From Sphingomonas sp. FARSPH (GTDB lineage Bacteria; Pseudomonadota; Alphaproteobacteria; Sphingomonadales; Sphingomonadaceae), in the NCBI RefSeq assembly GCF_003355005.1, contig NZ_CP029985.1, positions 744,001 to 808,000 of the forward strand: a stretch of 64,000 nucleotides of DNA. Direction: 5' to 3'. How positions within the stretch are numbered: the first letter of the stretch is position 1; every line of letters starts with the position of its first letter. Both the position numbers and the translations under genes were made by a program. The notes beneath the pieces are model-generated. The model searched no databases and was not told the origin of the DNA. It saw only the letters and a list, made by a program, of their open reading frames with translations. Shown here piece after piece: positions 56,926 through 64,000 of this stretch.

Positions 56926-57762
56926 TCAGGCCGCGGTGCCGCGCCGCGCCGCCAGTGCGACGTAGAGCTGCGTCGTGAAGACGATCGCGATCGTGCTGAA
57001 CACCGCCGATACCGCCGCGGTCGCGACCGTCGTGACGAACAGCACCGTCGCCACGCCGTCGCGGCCGAGCAGCAGGCCGAGCAATGTGCCCAGCACCGCC
57101 TGCGCCGCCCAGGTCGCGACGAGCAGCACGACGACCCAGAGCAGCATCACGCCGACGATCCGCCATGTGTGCCGCCGCGTCAGCCGCCACGCGCGGCCGA
57201 TCGCGCCGAGTGCCAGCCGTTCGTTGACGACCACCGCATAGACCGGCGCGAGCCGCGCGCCGACGAACAGCAGCGCGATACCGAGGACGAAGATGTAGAG
57301 CCCGGCGAATGCCGCCGCTCCGGGCGCGATGTCGAGCTGCTGCGCGCCGCCCGCCGCCGCGGTGAAATCGAACCCCGCGCGCGCCATCGTCACCAGCGGC
57401 GGCAGCGCGAGCACGAAGAGCGCGACGACGAGGACGGCGGCGACGGCGAGCGTCGGCAGGAAGCGCGCAGTCGCGATCCGGCGCGCGTCCGCCGCCTGCG
57501 TTTCCGGCGCGCTCGACGCCGCGATCAGCGCGAGCTGGCCCCACAAGGTGACGAGCGCGACAACGATCGCGAGCAGACCGCCGACCCCGGCGGAGACGGG
57601 CGTGGGCGTGCCGACCGCCGGCGTCACCGCCCACAGATAGCCGGCGCGGATCACGCCGGGCAGGAACAGCGTCGGCACCGCGATCCCCGCGAGCATCGCG
57701 CCCCGGCCGCTCAGCACCGCACTGGTACGATCCCACACGCTCGCCATCCTGACCATCGCCAA
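56926..57762 (-). CDS. Polytopic membrane protein, function unknown (copy A)
   Basis: 278 residues, six hydrophobic segments (GLLAIVVALVTLWGQLALIA, VAAVLVVALFVLALPPLV, LYIFVLGIALLFVGARLAP). The core RLAPVYAVVVNERLALGAIG then RAWRLTRRHTWRIVGVMLLW matches the related region of the next gene downstream. First of a two-gene unit; start taken at ATG 57762, with a second Met four codons on. Function unknown; permease-like or membrane-organising roles cannot be told apart. Confidence 0.82.
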   Translation of the reverse strand: MAMVRMASVWDRTSAVLSGRGAMLAGIAVPTLFLPGVIRAGYLWAVTPAVGTPTPVSAGVGGLLAIVVALVTLWGQLALIAASSAPETQAADARRIATARFLPTLAVAAVLVVALFVLALPPLVTMARAGFDFTAAAGGAQQLDIAPGAAAFAGLYIFVLGIALLFVGARLAPVYAVVVNERLALGAIGRAWRLTRRHTWRIVGVMLLWVVVLLVATWAAQAVLGTLLGLLLGRDGVATVLFVTTVATAAVSAVFSTIAIVFTTQLYVALAARRGTAA

Positions 57763-57903
57763 TCCCGCCTTTCGCCCACCCGAGGTACGGGCGGCCTAGC
57801 CCAAGCCGGAACGCTTGGCCATCACCCGCGCGCACGGCGGTCGCGCGGTGCGCAGCGGGGCGCTCGCTTGCGCGCAAGGGCCGCGTTCGCCATGTGACGC
57901 GCC

Positions 57904-58596
57904 ATGGCCGACGCACCGCTTTCCGACGCTTTGCCCGATGCGCTCCGGGGGATCGAATGGCGCGTGACGCCCGGGCAGACGCCGTATGACGCGGCGCTGG
58001 CGGCGATGGAGGCGCGCGCCGCGGCGGTCGCCGCGGGCGAGGCGCGCGAGCTGATCTGGCTGCTCGAACACCCGCCGCTCTATACTGCCGGGACCAGCGC
58101 CGATCCGGCCGATCTGATCGACCCGCGCTTCCCCGTCCACACCACCGGGCGCGGCGGCAAATATACCTATCACGGCCCGGGGCAGCGGATCGGCTATCTC
58201 GTGCTCGACCTCAATCGTCGCGGCCGCGACGTGCGCCGTTTCGTCCATGGCGTCGAAGGCTGGGTGATCGCCGCGCTCGCGCAGCTGGGCGTCGATGCGT
58301 TCCGGGCGGAGGGGCGCGTCGGCATCTGGACGCGCGACGGCGGGCCGGAGGCGAAGATCGGCGCGATCGGCGTGCGCGTGAAGCGCTGGGTGACGCTGCA
58401 CGGCTTTGCGGTGAACGTCGCGCCCGACCTGTCCCATTTCGGCGGGATCGTGCCGTGCGGCCTGTCCGAATTCCCCGTCACCAGCCTCGCGGCGCTCAGC
58501 CGGCCTGCGCCGCTGGAAACCTTTGACGCCGCCCTTGCGTTGAGCGCCCCGGCGTTCCTCGATACTCTTTCTTGTCCTACGGAAAACGAGGCTTGA
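57904..58596 (+). CDS. lipB: Octanoyl-[ACP]:protein N-octanoyltransferase LipB
   Basis: 230 residues. Moves octanoate from acyl carrier protein to lipoate-dependent enzymes. [21 protein letters not shown], catalytic Lys151 in [15 protein letters not shown], catalytic Cys185 in [17 protein letters not shown] 57904. Divergent from the membrane-protein pair, with 141 bp between starts. Confidence 0.97.
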   Translation: MADAPLSDALPDALRGIEWRVTPGQTPYDAALAAMEARAAAVAAGEARELIWLLEHPPLYTAGTSADPADLIDPRFPVHTTGRGGKYTYHGPGQRIGYLVLDLNRRGRDVRRFVHGVEGWVIAALAQLGVDAFRAEGRVGIWTRDGGPEAKIGAIGVRVKRWVTLHGFAVNVAPDLSHFGGIVPCGLSEFPVTSLAALSRPAPLETFDAALALSAPAFLDTLSCPTENEA

Positions 58597-58683
58597 GGGG
58601 CAGGCTTTATGTGCTAATGTCCACCGTGATTTGGGATTAAAGGGCCAGCAAGCCGTCCAAATCCGTTTTCTAGGGAGCTTCCA

Positions 58684-58947
58684 ATGCGTGCAATCATCTC
58701 CAAGGTCCTGACCGGCTCGCTGATCGCCGGCGCCGCGCTCGCCGTGTCGGCTTGCGGCCCGAAGACGGAGACCACCACCGAAAATACGATGGTCACCGAC
58801 ATGAACAGCAGCGACGACATGGGCACCATGTCGGACAACATGACTGCGGTCGACGGCGCCACCAACGGCGGCACGATGGCCAACGACACGATGATGGCGA
58901 ACGACACGATGATGTCGAACACCACCACGACCACGAACGCGATGTAA
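58684..58947 (+). CDS. Small Met/Asn/Thr-rich lipoprotein
   Basis: 87 residues. Signal ending LAVSACG (lipobox Cys near residue 20), then a low-complexity tail with repeats: NTMVTDMNSSDDMGTMSDNM and ANDTMMANDTMMSN, ending TTTTTNAM. AGGGAGC RBS 6 nt upstream and a terminator right after, so a complete single-gene unit. Many sphingomonads have such a small 'circumsporozoite-like' lipoprotein; role unknown. Confidence 0.8.
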   Translation: MRAIISKVLTGSLIAGAALAVSACGPKTETTTENTMVTDMNSSDDMGTMSDNMTAVDGATNGGTMANDTMMANDTMMSNTTTTTNAM

Positions 58948-58981
58948 TCGACCCTCTACGGGTTCATTACGTTGACGAAAC

Positions 58982-59009
58982 GGCCGTCCGGGTAACCGGG
59001 CGGCCTTTT
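58982..59009 (+). terminator. Rho-independent terminator
   Basis: GGCCGTCCGGG-TAA-CCGGGCGGCC stem followed by TTTTC, 34 bp after the small lipoprotein stop. Confidence 0.85.
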
Positions 59010-59172
59010 CTGTATGTTCCGTGAACGCGCCTCAACTTGGCGTTTTCTTGACTCGCTTCGTCGCCCCCCGCGACGAATCGAAGCGGCAGATGGTAAATGG
59101 GGGATTGGGAAACCCCACAGATTCCTGTATTCTTCGTACCATAACACACCCGGTTCGGGAGGAACGGAATCC

Positions 59173-59916
59173 ATGACCCTGTTGCGCACCGCGCTCGCGC
59201 TGGGCGGCGCGGCGATGGCCTTGACGCTGGCCGCACCGGCCTCTGCCCAATTTTTTCTGCGCTCGCATGATTTCCGCAACGACACGCTGAAGGGTGACGC
59301 CAGCGGCGTCGCCGAACTGCTGCCCGGCGCCAATGAGGCGGAACGTCGCGCCGCGGTGACGTGGAACATGCGCGCCGCGCTCAACGTCGCCGCGTTGCAG
59401 TGCCAGTTCGAACCGACGCTGCTGTCGGTGCAGAACTACAACGCGCTGCTCACCGATCATTCGGCGGAACTGAAGACCGCGTTCGACACGCTCGCCAAAT
59501 ATTTTCAGCGGGTCAACAAGACGCCCAAGGCGGGCACCGCCGCGCTCGATCAGTTCGGCACGCGCCTCTACGCCGGTTTCACCCCCGTCGCCGCACAGAT
59601 CGGCTTCTGCCAGACCGCGAGCGTGATCGGCCGCGACGCGACCTTCGCACCGCGCGGCACGTTCGGCAGCTTCGCCGCGGAGCGGCTGCGCGAACTGCGC
59701 GCCAGCCTGATCGCGCCGTTCGGCGAACAGCATTTCTCGCGCTACCTCGGCCGCGACTATGCCTCGAAGCCGCGCTTCGACCCGATCTGCTGGGACAAGA
59801 AGGGTGATTGGGTCGAGAAGAAGTGCGGCACGTTCAACTGGCCGCCCGCCGCCACCCCGACCGCGGTGATCGCGACCAGCGCGGCGCCGTCCGCCGCACA
59901 GACCGCGCTGCGCTGA
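59173..59916 (+). CDS. Secreted protein, function unknown
   Basis: 247 residues from ATG 59173 with AGGAACGG upstream. Sec signal peptide (ALALGGAAMALTLAAPASAQ). The mature part is mostly helical (NMRAALNVAALQCQFEPTLL, DHSAELKTAFDTLAKYFQR) with Cys pairs (CQFEP, GFCQT, ICWDKKGDW, KKCGTF) that may form disulfides. A conserved-looking periplasmic protein without an identified domain. The frame open upstream to 59014 adds a non-conserved leader. Confidence 0.82.
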   Translation: MTLLRTALALGGAAMALTLAAPASAQFFLRSHDFRNDTLKGDASGVAELLPGANEAERRAAVTWNMRAALNVAALQCQFEPTLLSVQNYNALLTDHSAELKTAFDTLAKYFQRVNKTPKAGTAALDQFGTRLYAGFTPVAAQIGFCQTASVIGRDATFAPRGTFGSFAAERLRELRASLIAPFGEQHFSRYLGRDYASKPRFDPICWDKKGDWVEKKCGTFNWPPAATPTAVIATSAAPSAAQTALR

Positions 59917-59924
59917 TCCTCAAG

Positions 59925-59951
59925 GCCCCTCCCCCGATCGGCGGGAGGGGC
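59925..59951. terminator. Bidirectional hairpin between convergent genes
   Basis: GCCCCTCCC-N9-GGGAGGGGC, 9-bp perfect stem with 8 bp on either side of it free; only 1-8 bp from the stops of the upstream secreted-protein gene and queE. No T-run, so a weak or rho-assisted end is possible. Confidence 0.55.
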
Positions 59952-59952
59952 G

Positions 59953-60585
59953 TCAGCGCAGCCCGAGCATCTTGTGCGTCTGCAACGTCAGGCGCCATTG
60001 CGGGCGTGCCATCACGACGGCGATCGCCGCCGCGACATGTGCCGGCGCATCGGCATCGTCCAACGGCTGGAGCAGGCGGTGGCGAAAGTCCCAGCGCTCG
60101 ACATCATCGAGGTCGGTGCCCGGCTGCGGCCAGACGAGCTTCAACTCGTCGCCCGATCGCTGCACCACAAGGCTCCCCGCCTTGGGGCTGACACACACCC
60201 AGTCGATGCCCGGGTGGACCGGCAGCGTGCCGTTCGTCTCGATCGCGATGCGAAACCCCGCGGCGTGCAGCGCGTCGACCAGCGCGTCGTCGACCTGCAG
60301 CATCGGTTCGCCGCCGGTGAGCACGACGAAGCGATGCTCGCGCCCCTCGCCCCAGAAGCCCTGGACTGCCGTGACCAGCGCGGCGGCATCGCCGAACCTG
60401 CCGCCGCCGAGGCCGTTCGTGCCGACGAAATCGGTGTCGCAGAAGCGACAGACGGCAGTGCTGCGGTCCTGTTCGCGCCCCGACCACAGGTTGCATCCGG
60501 CAAAGCGCACGAACACCGCGCGCGCGCCGGCGTTGGCGCCCTCGCCCTGCAACGTGAGGAACATCTCCTTGACCGCGTAGCTCAT
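59953..60585 (-). CDS. queE: 7-carboxy-7-deazaguanine synthase QueE
   Basis: 210 residues, radical SAM enzyme of queuosine/7-deazaguanine biosynthesis. The iron-sulfur motif is of the CX14CX2C type (FAGCNLWSGREQ...AVCRFCDTDF), one of the two known QueE forms. Also EMFLTLQGEGANAG, VVLTGGEPMLQ, IETNGTLPV, CVSPKAG. 9 bp after queC, so one operon; queD is not in the window. Confidence 0.95.
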   Translation of the reverse strand: MSYAVKEMFLTLQGEGANAGARAVFVRFAGCNLWSGREQDRSTAVCRFCDTDFVGTNGLGGGRFGDAAALVTAVQGFWGEGREHRFVVLTGGEPMLQVDDALVDALHAAGFRIAIETNGTLPVHPGIDWVCVSPKAGSLVVQRSGDELKLVWPQPGTDLDDVERWDFRHRLLQPLDDADAPAHVAAAIAVVMARPQWRLTLQTHKMLGLR

Positions 60586-60594
60586 CGCCGTGCG

Positions 60595-61293
60595 TCAGGC
60601 CCGCGTCGCATAGACGGTGGGGTCGGCGATGCCCGCCTCCTCGAACCCGCGCGCGCGCAGGCGGCAGCTATCGCACAATCCGCAATGCACGCCGCCCGGC
60701 GCCGGATCGTAGCACGACCAGCTGAGCCCCATGTTGAGCCCGAGCCGCGCGCCCTCGCGCACGATGTCAGCCTTCGTCATATGCTGCAGCGGCGCGTGGA
60801 TGCGGAACGGCTCGCCCTCCACCCCGGCCTTGGTGGCGAGTTCCGCCAGACTTTCGAAGGCGGCGATGAATTCGGGACGGCAATCGGGATAGCCCGAATA
60901 ATCGAGCGCGTTGACGCCGATGAACAGGTCGCGCGCGCCCGCCGCCTCCGCCCAGCCGAGCGCGAGGCTGAGGAAGATGGTGTTGCGCGCCGGCACGTAG
61001 GTGACGGGAATGCCGCCGCCGTTCTCGGTCCCGACACCATCCTTGGGCACCGCGATATCGTCGGTCAGCGCCGAGCCGCCGAACGCGGACAGGTCCATGG
61101 GCAGCACGATGTGGCGTTCCGCACCCAGCGCATGCGCGACGCGGCGCGCGGCGGCCAGTTCGACGCGGTGGCGCTGGTTATAGTCGATCGACAGCGCGAG
61201 CAGGCGATACCCCGCCTCGCGCGCGCTGGCCGCGGAAATCATCGAGTCGAGCCCGCCGGAGACGAGCACGACGGCAATGGGTTGGCTTGTCAT
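60595..61293 (-). CDS. queC: 7-cyano-7-deazaguanine synthase QueC
   Basis: 232 residues. ATP-PPi-type P-loop [14 protein letters not shown], then the four zinc Cys in the C-terminal [19 protein letters not shown]. Makes preQ0 from 7-carboxy-7-deazaguanine. ATG 61293. Also [18 protein letters not shown] and [14 protein letters not shown]. First of the queC-queE pair. Confidence 0.97.
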   Translation of the reverse strand: MTSQPIAVVLVSGGLDSMISAASAREAGYRLLALSIDYNQRHRVELAAARRVAHALGAERHIVLPMDLSAFGGSALTDDIAVPKDGVGTENGGGIPVTYVPARNTIFLSLALGWAEAAGARDLFIGVNALDYSGYPDCRPEFIAAFESLAELATKAGVEGEPFRIHAPLQHMTKADIVREGARLGLNMGLSWSCYDPAPGGVHCGLCDSCRLRARGFEEAGIADPTVYATRA

Positions 61294-61321
61294 GATCGCG
61301 GGCCGCTAGGCCATATCATGC

Positions 61322-61356
61322 CAAAAGAAAAGGGCCGCACCAACCGGCGCGGCCCG
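61322..61356 (-). terminator. Rho-independent terminator of hslO
   Basis: On the minus strand CGGGCCGCGCCGG-TTGG-TGCGGCCC followed by TTTTCTTTTGG. It lies about 165 bp past the hslO stop; the gap 61294-61520 shows no gene. Confidence 0.8.
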
Positions 61357-61520
61357 AAAGGAGAGAGCGTCGCCGCCCTTTAGGGAGAAAGCGTGCCCAA
61401 CCAAGCTGTGCACCGGATCGATCTAGACGCCTGCGGTAAAAGTGCGGTTAACGTCCTGCGTTTCCACGCTTTCGGCGCGAAAACGGACGAACCGATGCGG
61501 ATATGCGGCGGATCGTACCG

Positions 61521-62453
61521 TCAGTGGGTGACGGCATCCGCCGGCGGTTCGGCAGCCGATTCGGCCGGCACGGGAAACTTGGTCGCGCAAAAGGCGCAGT
61601 CGACCTGGATCAGCCCGGCCTCGTCCGCTATCTCGCGTCGCTCCTCGACCGAAAATTTGGCGAGCACGCCCGCGATATAATCGGCGGTGCAGCGGCAGCC
61701 ACGTGACAACGGCGTCTCGGCGAGGATGCGCACGTCCTGCTCTTCGTTGAACAGGCGCCACACCAATGTCTCCAGCGGCACCGTGGGATCGGCAAGCTCG
61801 TCGACGCCCATCGTCTCACCCAGCGCGGCGACATGTTCCCATTCGGGATGATCGAGCCGAGTGTGCAGCCGCTCGCGGCCGAGTTCTCCCTCGGGCAGAT
61901 GCTGCAGGAACAGGCCGCCCGCGATCGTGCGCCCGTCGTGCTTCGCAACGCCGACGCGCACCAGGCTGGGAATCTGCTCCGACTGGACGAAATAGCTCTG
62001 CGCAGCCTCGGCCAGCGTCGCGCCATCGAGCGGCACGATCCCCTGATAGCGCTCCCCCGTCGCCGCCAGGTCGAAGGTGATCGCCAGATAGCCTTCACCG
62101 AACAGGGCGAACAACGTCGGCTGGGCGGGCAGCGCGGCAAGCCGGTCGGCATCATATTGGATATAGCCGCGCACCTCGCCGCCGCGATAATCGCACACCA
62201 GCAACGTCACCGCGCCGCGATCGGTGCGGGTCTGCAACGTCAATTGCGCCTGCGGGTCCTTGAGCATCGATCCCATCAGCGCGGCGAGCGCGATCGCCTC
62301 CGCCAGCAACGCCTCGATCGCGGGCGGATAGGCGTGCGCGGCGAGCACCTGGTCGAGCGCCGGGCCAAGCCGCACGACACGGCCACGCGCCGAACGGGTC
62401 GGGATCGCGAACGCGAGGGCGCGATCGAGGTCGAAAGTCACGGTCTGTTGCAT
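61521..62453 (-). CDS. hslO: Redox-activated chaperone Hsp33
   Basis: 310 residues. Cytoplasmic holdase switched on by oxidation. C-terminal zinc motif CRCTADYIAG...CAFCATKF carries the four conserved Cys (CxC and CxxC). N-terminal core includes ALMGSMLKDPQAQLTLQTRT and GEGYLAITFDL. ATG 62453. Upstream (62454-62962, 509 bp) contains only repeat elements. Confidence 0.97.
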   Translation of the reverse strand: MQQTVTFDLDRALAFAIPTRSARGRVVRLGPALDQVLAAHAYPPAIEALLAEAIALAALMGSMLKDPQAQLTLQTRTDRGAVTLLVCDYRGGEVRGYIQYDADRLAALPAQPTLFALFGEGYLAITFDLAATGERYQGIVPLDGATLAEAAQSYFVQSEQIPSLVRVGVAKHDGRTIAGGLFLQHLPEGELGRERLHTRLDHPEWEHVAALGETMGVDELADPTVPLETLVWRLFNEEQDVRILAETPLSRGCRCTADYIAGVLAKFSVEERREIADEAGLIQVDCAFCATKFPVPAESAAEPPADAVTH

Positions 62454-62609
62454 CGCGACAAGATGGGGGTTTCGGGGCGGCGGTCAACCAGAGAGCGCGA
62501 GGCGGCCGGCGCGAACGGGATGCCGCGTCGCGGCGGAGATAGGGTGCCGAACGCGCCGTGAGGCGCCGGACGCCCGTTCACGATCCGCGGGCCCTTCAGC
62601 CCCCCTCCC

Positions 62610-62706
62610 GTCGTCCCGGCGAACGGCGGGACCCATGGACGCGGGGCGGTCGGCGAAGGTCCCAAGAGCGTGCCTTTAATCGTGGGTCCCCGCGTCTGGG
62701 GGTGAC
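62610..62706. repeat. REP-like inverted repeat
   Basis: GTCGTCCCGGCGAACGGCGG...GGACCCATGG and reverse TGGGTCCCCGCG...GGGGGTGAC. Together with the next element it makes up most of the 509-bp gap between hslO and argF; nothing else was recognised in the gap. Confidence 0.8.
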
Positions 62707-62782
62707 GATGGCATTGGATTGCGCTTCGTCGGACAGCACGCGTCTCGGCAAAATACACAGTCCGCCGAGCCACACCCCATCC

Positions 62783-62875
62783 GTCATTCCCGCGAAGGCG
62801 GGAATCCAGACGCGCAGGTCTTCGCTGGAACCGCACCCTCGGCGTTTCTGGAATCCCGCCTTTCGCGGGAATGAC
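62783..62875. repeat. REP-like inverted repeat
   Basis: GTCATTCCCGCGAAGGCGGG...AATCCAGACG and reverse TTTCTGGAATCCC...TTCGCGGGAATGAC; a near-perfect example of the family, 80 bp upstream of the argF stop. Confidence 0.85.
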
Positions 62876-62962
62876 GAAAAGGGCGCGAAGCCGAGGTGCG
62901 GGACGATGATACTGTCGGGAACAAGGGCGTCGCGGGATCGCGCCTGTCGCGCTCCGCTCACC

Positions 62963-63880
62963 TCACCCCAAGTGTCCGAAGCACCAGCGCAGCACCGCCT
63001 TCTGCGCATGCAGGCGGTTCTCCGCCTCCGCCCAGATCAGCGACTGCGGGCCATCGATCACCGCATCGACCACTTCCTCGCCGCGGTGCGCGGGCAGGCA
63101 ATGAAGGAAGCGCGCATCGGGCTTGGCGTGCGCCATCAGCGCCGCGTCGACCTGAAACGGCATCATCGCGGCAAGCTTCGTCTCGGCATGCGCCTGACCC
63201 ATCGAAATCCAGGTGTCGGTAACGATGATGTCCGCGCCCTCGACCGCCTCCGCCGCGGTGCCGACGACGCGCGCGCGCCCCTGCCCCAGTGCGACGTCCG
63301 CCTCGCTCGGCTGATATCCCTGCGGGCAGGCGGCGACGACGTCGAACCGCATCAACCCGGCGGCCTCCATGATCGAGGCGAGCACGTTGTTGCCATCGCC
63401 CAGCCACGCGACCTTTAGGCCGGGCAGCGCCTTGCCGCTTTCGAGGATCGTCTGCAGGTCCGCCATGATCTGGCACGGATGCGACGCATCGGTCAGGCCG
63501 TTGATGACGGGCACGGTCGCATGGGCCGCCATCTCCTCGACCTTGGCATGATCGTCGGTGCGGATCATGATCGCGTCGACATAGCCCGACAGCACGCGCG
63601 CGGTGTCGGCGATGCTCTCGCCGCGACCGAGCTGCATCGAGCCCGCATCCATCACGATCGACGTGCCGCCGAGCTGGCGGATCGCCATGTCGAAGCTGAC
63701 GCGGGTGCGCGTCGAATTCTTCTCGAAGATCATCGCCAGCACATGGCCGGCGAGCGGCGCATCCGCATCGACGCGCCCCTTGGGCCAACCCGCGCGCGCC
63801 GACTTGCGCTCCATCGCGTCATCGAGCATCGCGGCAATGCCATCGGCGCCGGCATCGGTGAGATTCAGGAAATGGCGCAT
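62963..63880 (-). CDS. argF: Ornithine carbamoyltransferase
   Basis: 305 residues. Carbamoyl phosphate + ornithine to citrulline (arginine synthesis). Motifs [11 protein letters not shown] (carbamoyl phosphate), [15 protein letters not shown], and [11 protein letters not shown] with the ornithine-binding Cys. Anabolic length. ATG 63880. The promoter lies toward the right edge, where a repeat element begins. Confidence 0.97.
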   Translation of the reverse strand: MRHFLNLTDAGADGIAAMLDDAMERKSARAGWPKGRVDADAPLAGHVLAMIFEKNSTRTRVSFDMAIRQLGGTSIVMDAGSMQLGRGESIADTARVLSGYVDAIMIRTDDHAKVEEMAAHATVPVINGLTDASHPCQIMADLQTILESGKALPGLKVAWLGDGNNVLASIMEAAGLMRFDVVAACPQGYQPSEADVALGQGRARVVGTAAEAVEGADIIVTDTWISMGQAHAETKLAAMMPFQVDAALMAHAKPDARFLHCLPAHRGEEVVDAVIDGPQSLIWAEAENRLHAQKAVLRWCFGHLG

Positions 63881-63892
63881 GAAAAATCCTTC

Positions 63893-64000
63893 TTTCCCTC
63901 TCCCTCCGGGAGAGGGAGGGAGCCGCGAAGCGGCGGAAGGGTGAGGGTGCTGCCGTATGTAGAAAACGCCGCCCTCACCCTTCCCACGCCTGCGGCGCGG
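63893..64000. repeat. Repeat element (CCCTCTCCC...GAGGG type), cut by window edge
   Basis: CCCTCTCCCTCCGGGAGAGGG...GGAAGGGTGAGGG and CCGCCCTCACCCTTCCCACGCCTGCGGCGCGG, arms of the same class as 39525 and 46131. No gene is seen between argF and the window end. Confidence 0.7.

Noticed and set aside
59953..61293. Missing queD in the queC-queE operon as an anomaly
   Set aside because: queD is commonly at another locus in alphaproteobacteria; its absence here is not informative.

Overview
The window is a GC-rich, densely packed alphaproteobacterial chromosome segment. Gene content points to a Sphingomonas-like member of the Sphingomonadales: large TonB-dependent receptors with the 'IVVTGSRI' start of the mature protein, a split atpH-atpA-atpG order, petABC, a phaR/thiolase storage-polymer cluster, the hslO/queC/queE/argF neighbourhood, and many short inverted-repeat (REP-like) elements of the 'GTCAT-cccgg...ccggg-ATGAC' type between genes. 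No IS element, prophage, CRISPR array, rRNA or tRNA gene was seen.

Layout. 1-2845: end of the F1 ATP synthase operon (atpH, atpA, partial atpG; minus). 3063-16000: mixed housekeeping and envelope genes: secreted TPR-like protein, ada, membrane-tethered trypsin-like protease, an isolated cpaF ATPase followed by a large polytopic membrane protein (DUF6311-like), retropepsin-PDZ protein, small NTPase, GNAT, and the PHB group phaR / PhaC-like hydrolase / phaA. 16072-19364: a large solitary TonB-dependent receptor whose ribosome binding site lies in a hairpin. 19379-25380: cobalamin riboswitch, then btuB, binding protein, permease and ATPase, with alr as a probable last gene. 25414-36555: DUF815-type ATPase, then an operon of an initiating sugar transferase and the PrsK/PrsR/PrsT regulatory and TPR proteins known from exosortase A (PEP-CTERM) loci, divergent manC, and a second DUF6311-like protein. 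36678-39129: groESL with a CIRCE operator and promoter. 39304-45431: sppA, acetyltransferase, a hairpin-rich leader before a small ACT-like ORF, TRIC-type channel, outer-membrane protein, ychF. 45633-49504: a Cys/His-rich secreted protein and a Met/His-rich outer-membrane barrel (possible metal handling), a lipoprotein phosphodiesterase and a MaoC hydratase. 49514-53898: repeat-rich lipoprotein, apt, cytochrome bc1 (petABC). 54088-64000: trmL, hemF, GNAT, two related membrane proteins, lipB, small secreted proteins, queE/queC, hslO, argF.

The segment is mostly conserved core genome. The parts most worth a second look are: (i) the PrsKRT/sugar transferase operon without an exosortase in view, beside manC and one of two similar DUF6311-like membrane proteins; (ii) repeat elements that are read in frame inside coding sequence (start of the B12-binding protein, N-terminus of the Met-rich barrel protein); (iii) the hairpin covering the RBS of the large receptor; (iv) a leader with mutually exclusive hairpins at 42253-42404; (v) alanine racemase placed at the end of a B12-riboswitch operon. 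Start codons were chosen from RBS position, overlap with the preceding gene and family length; many genes here use GTG and xTGA stop/start overlaps.
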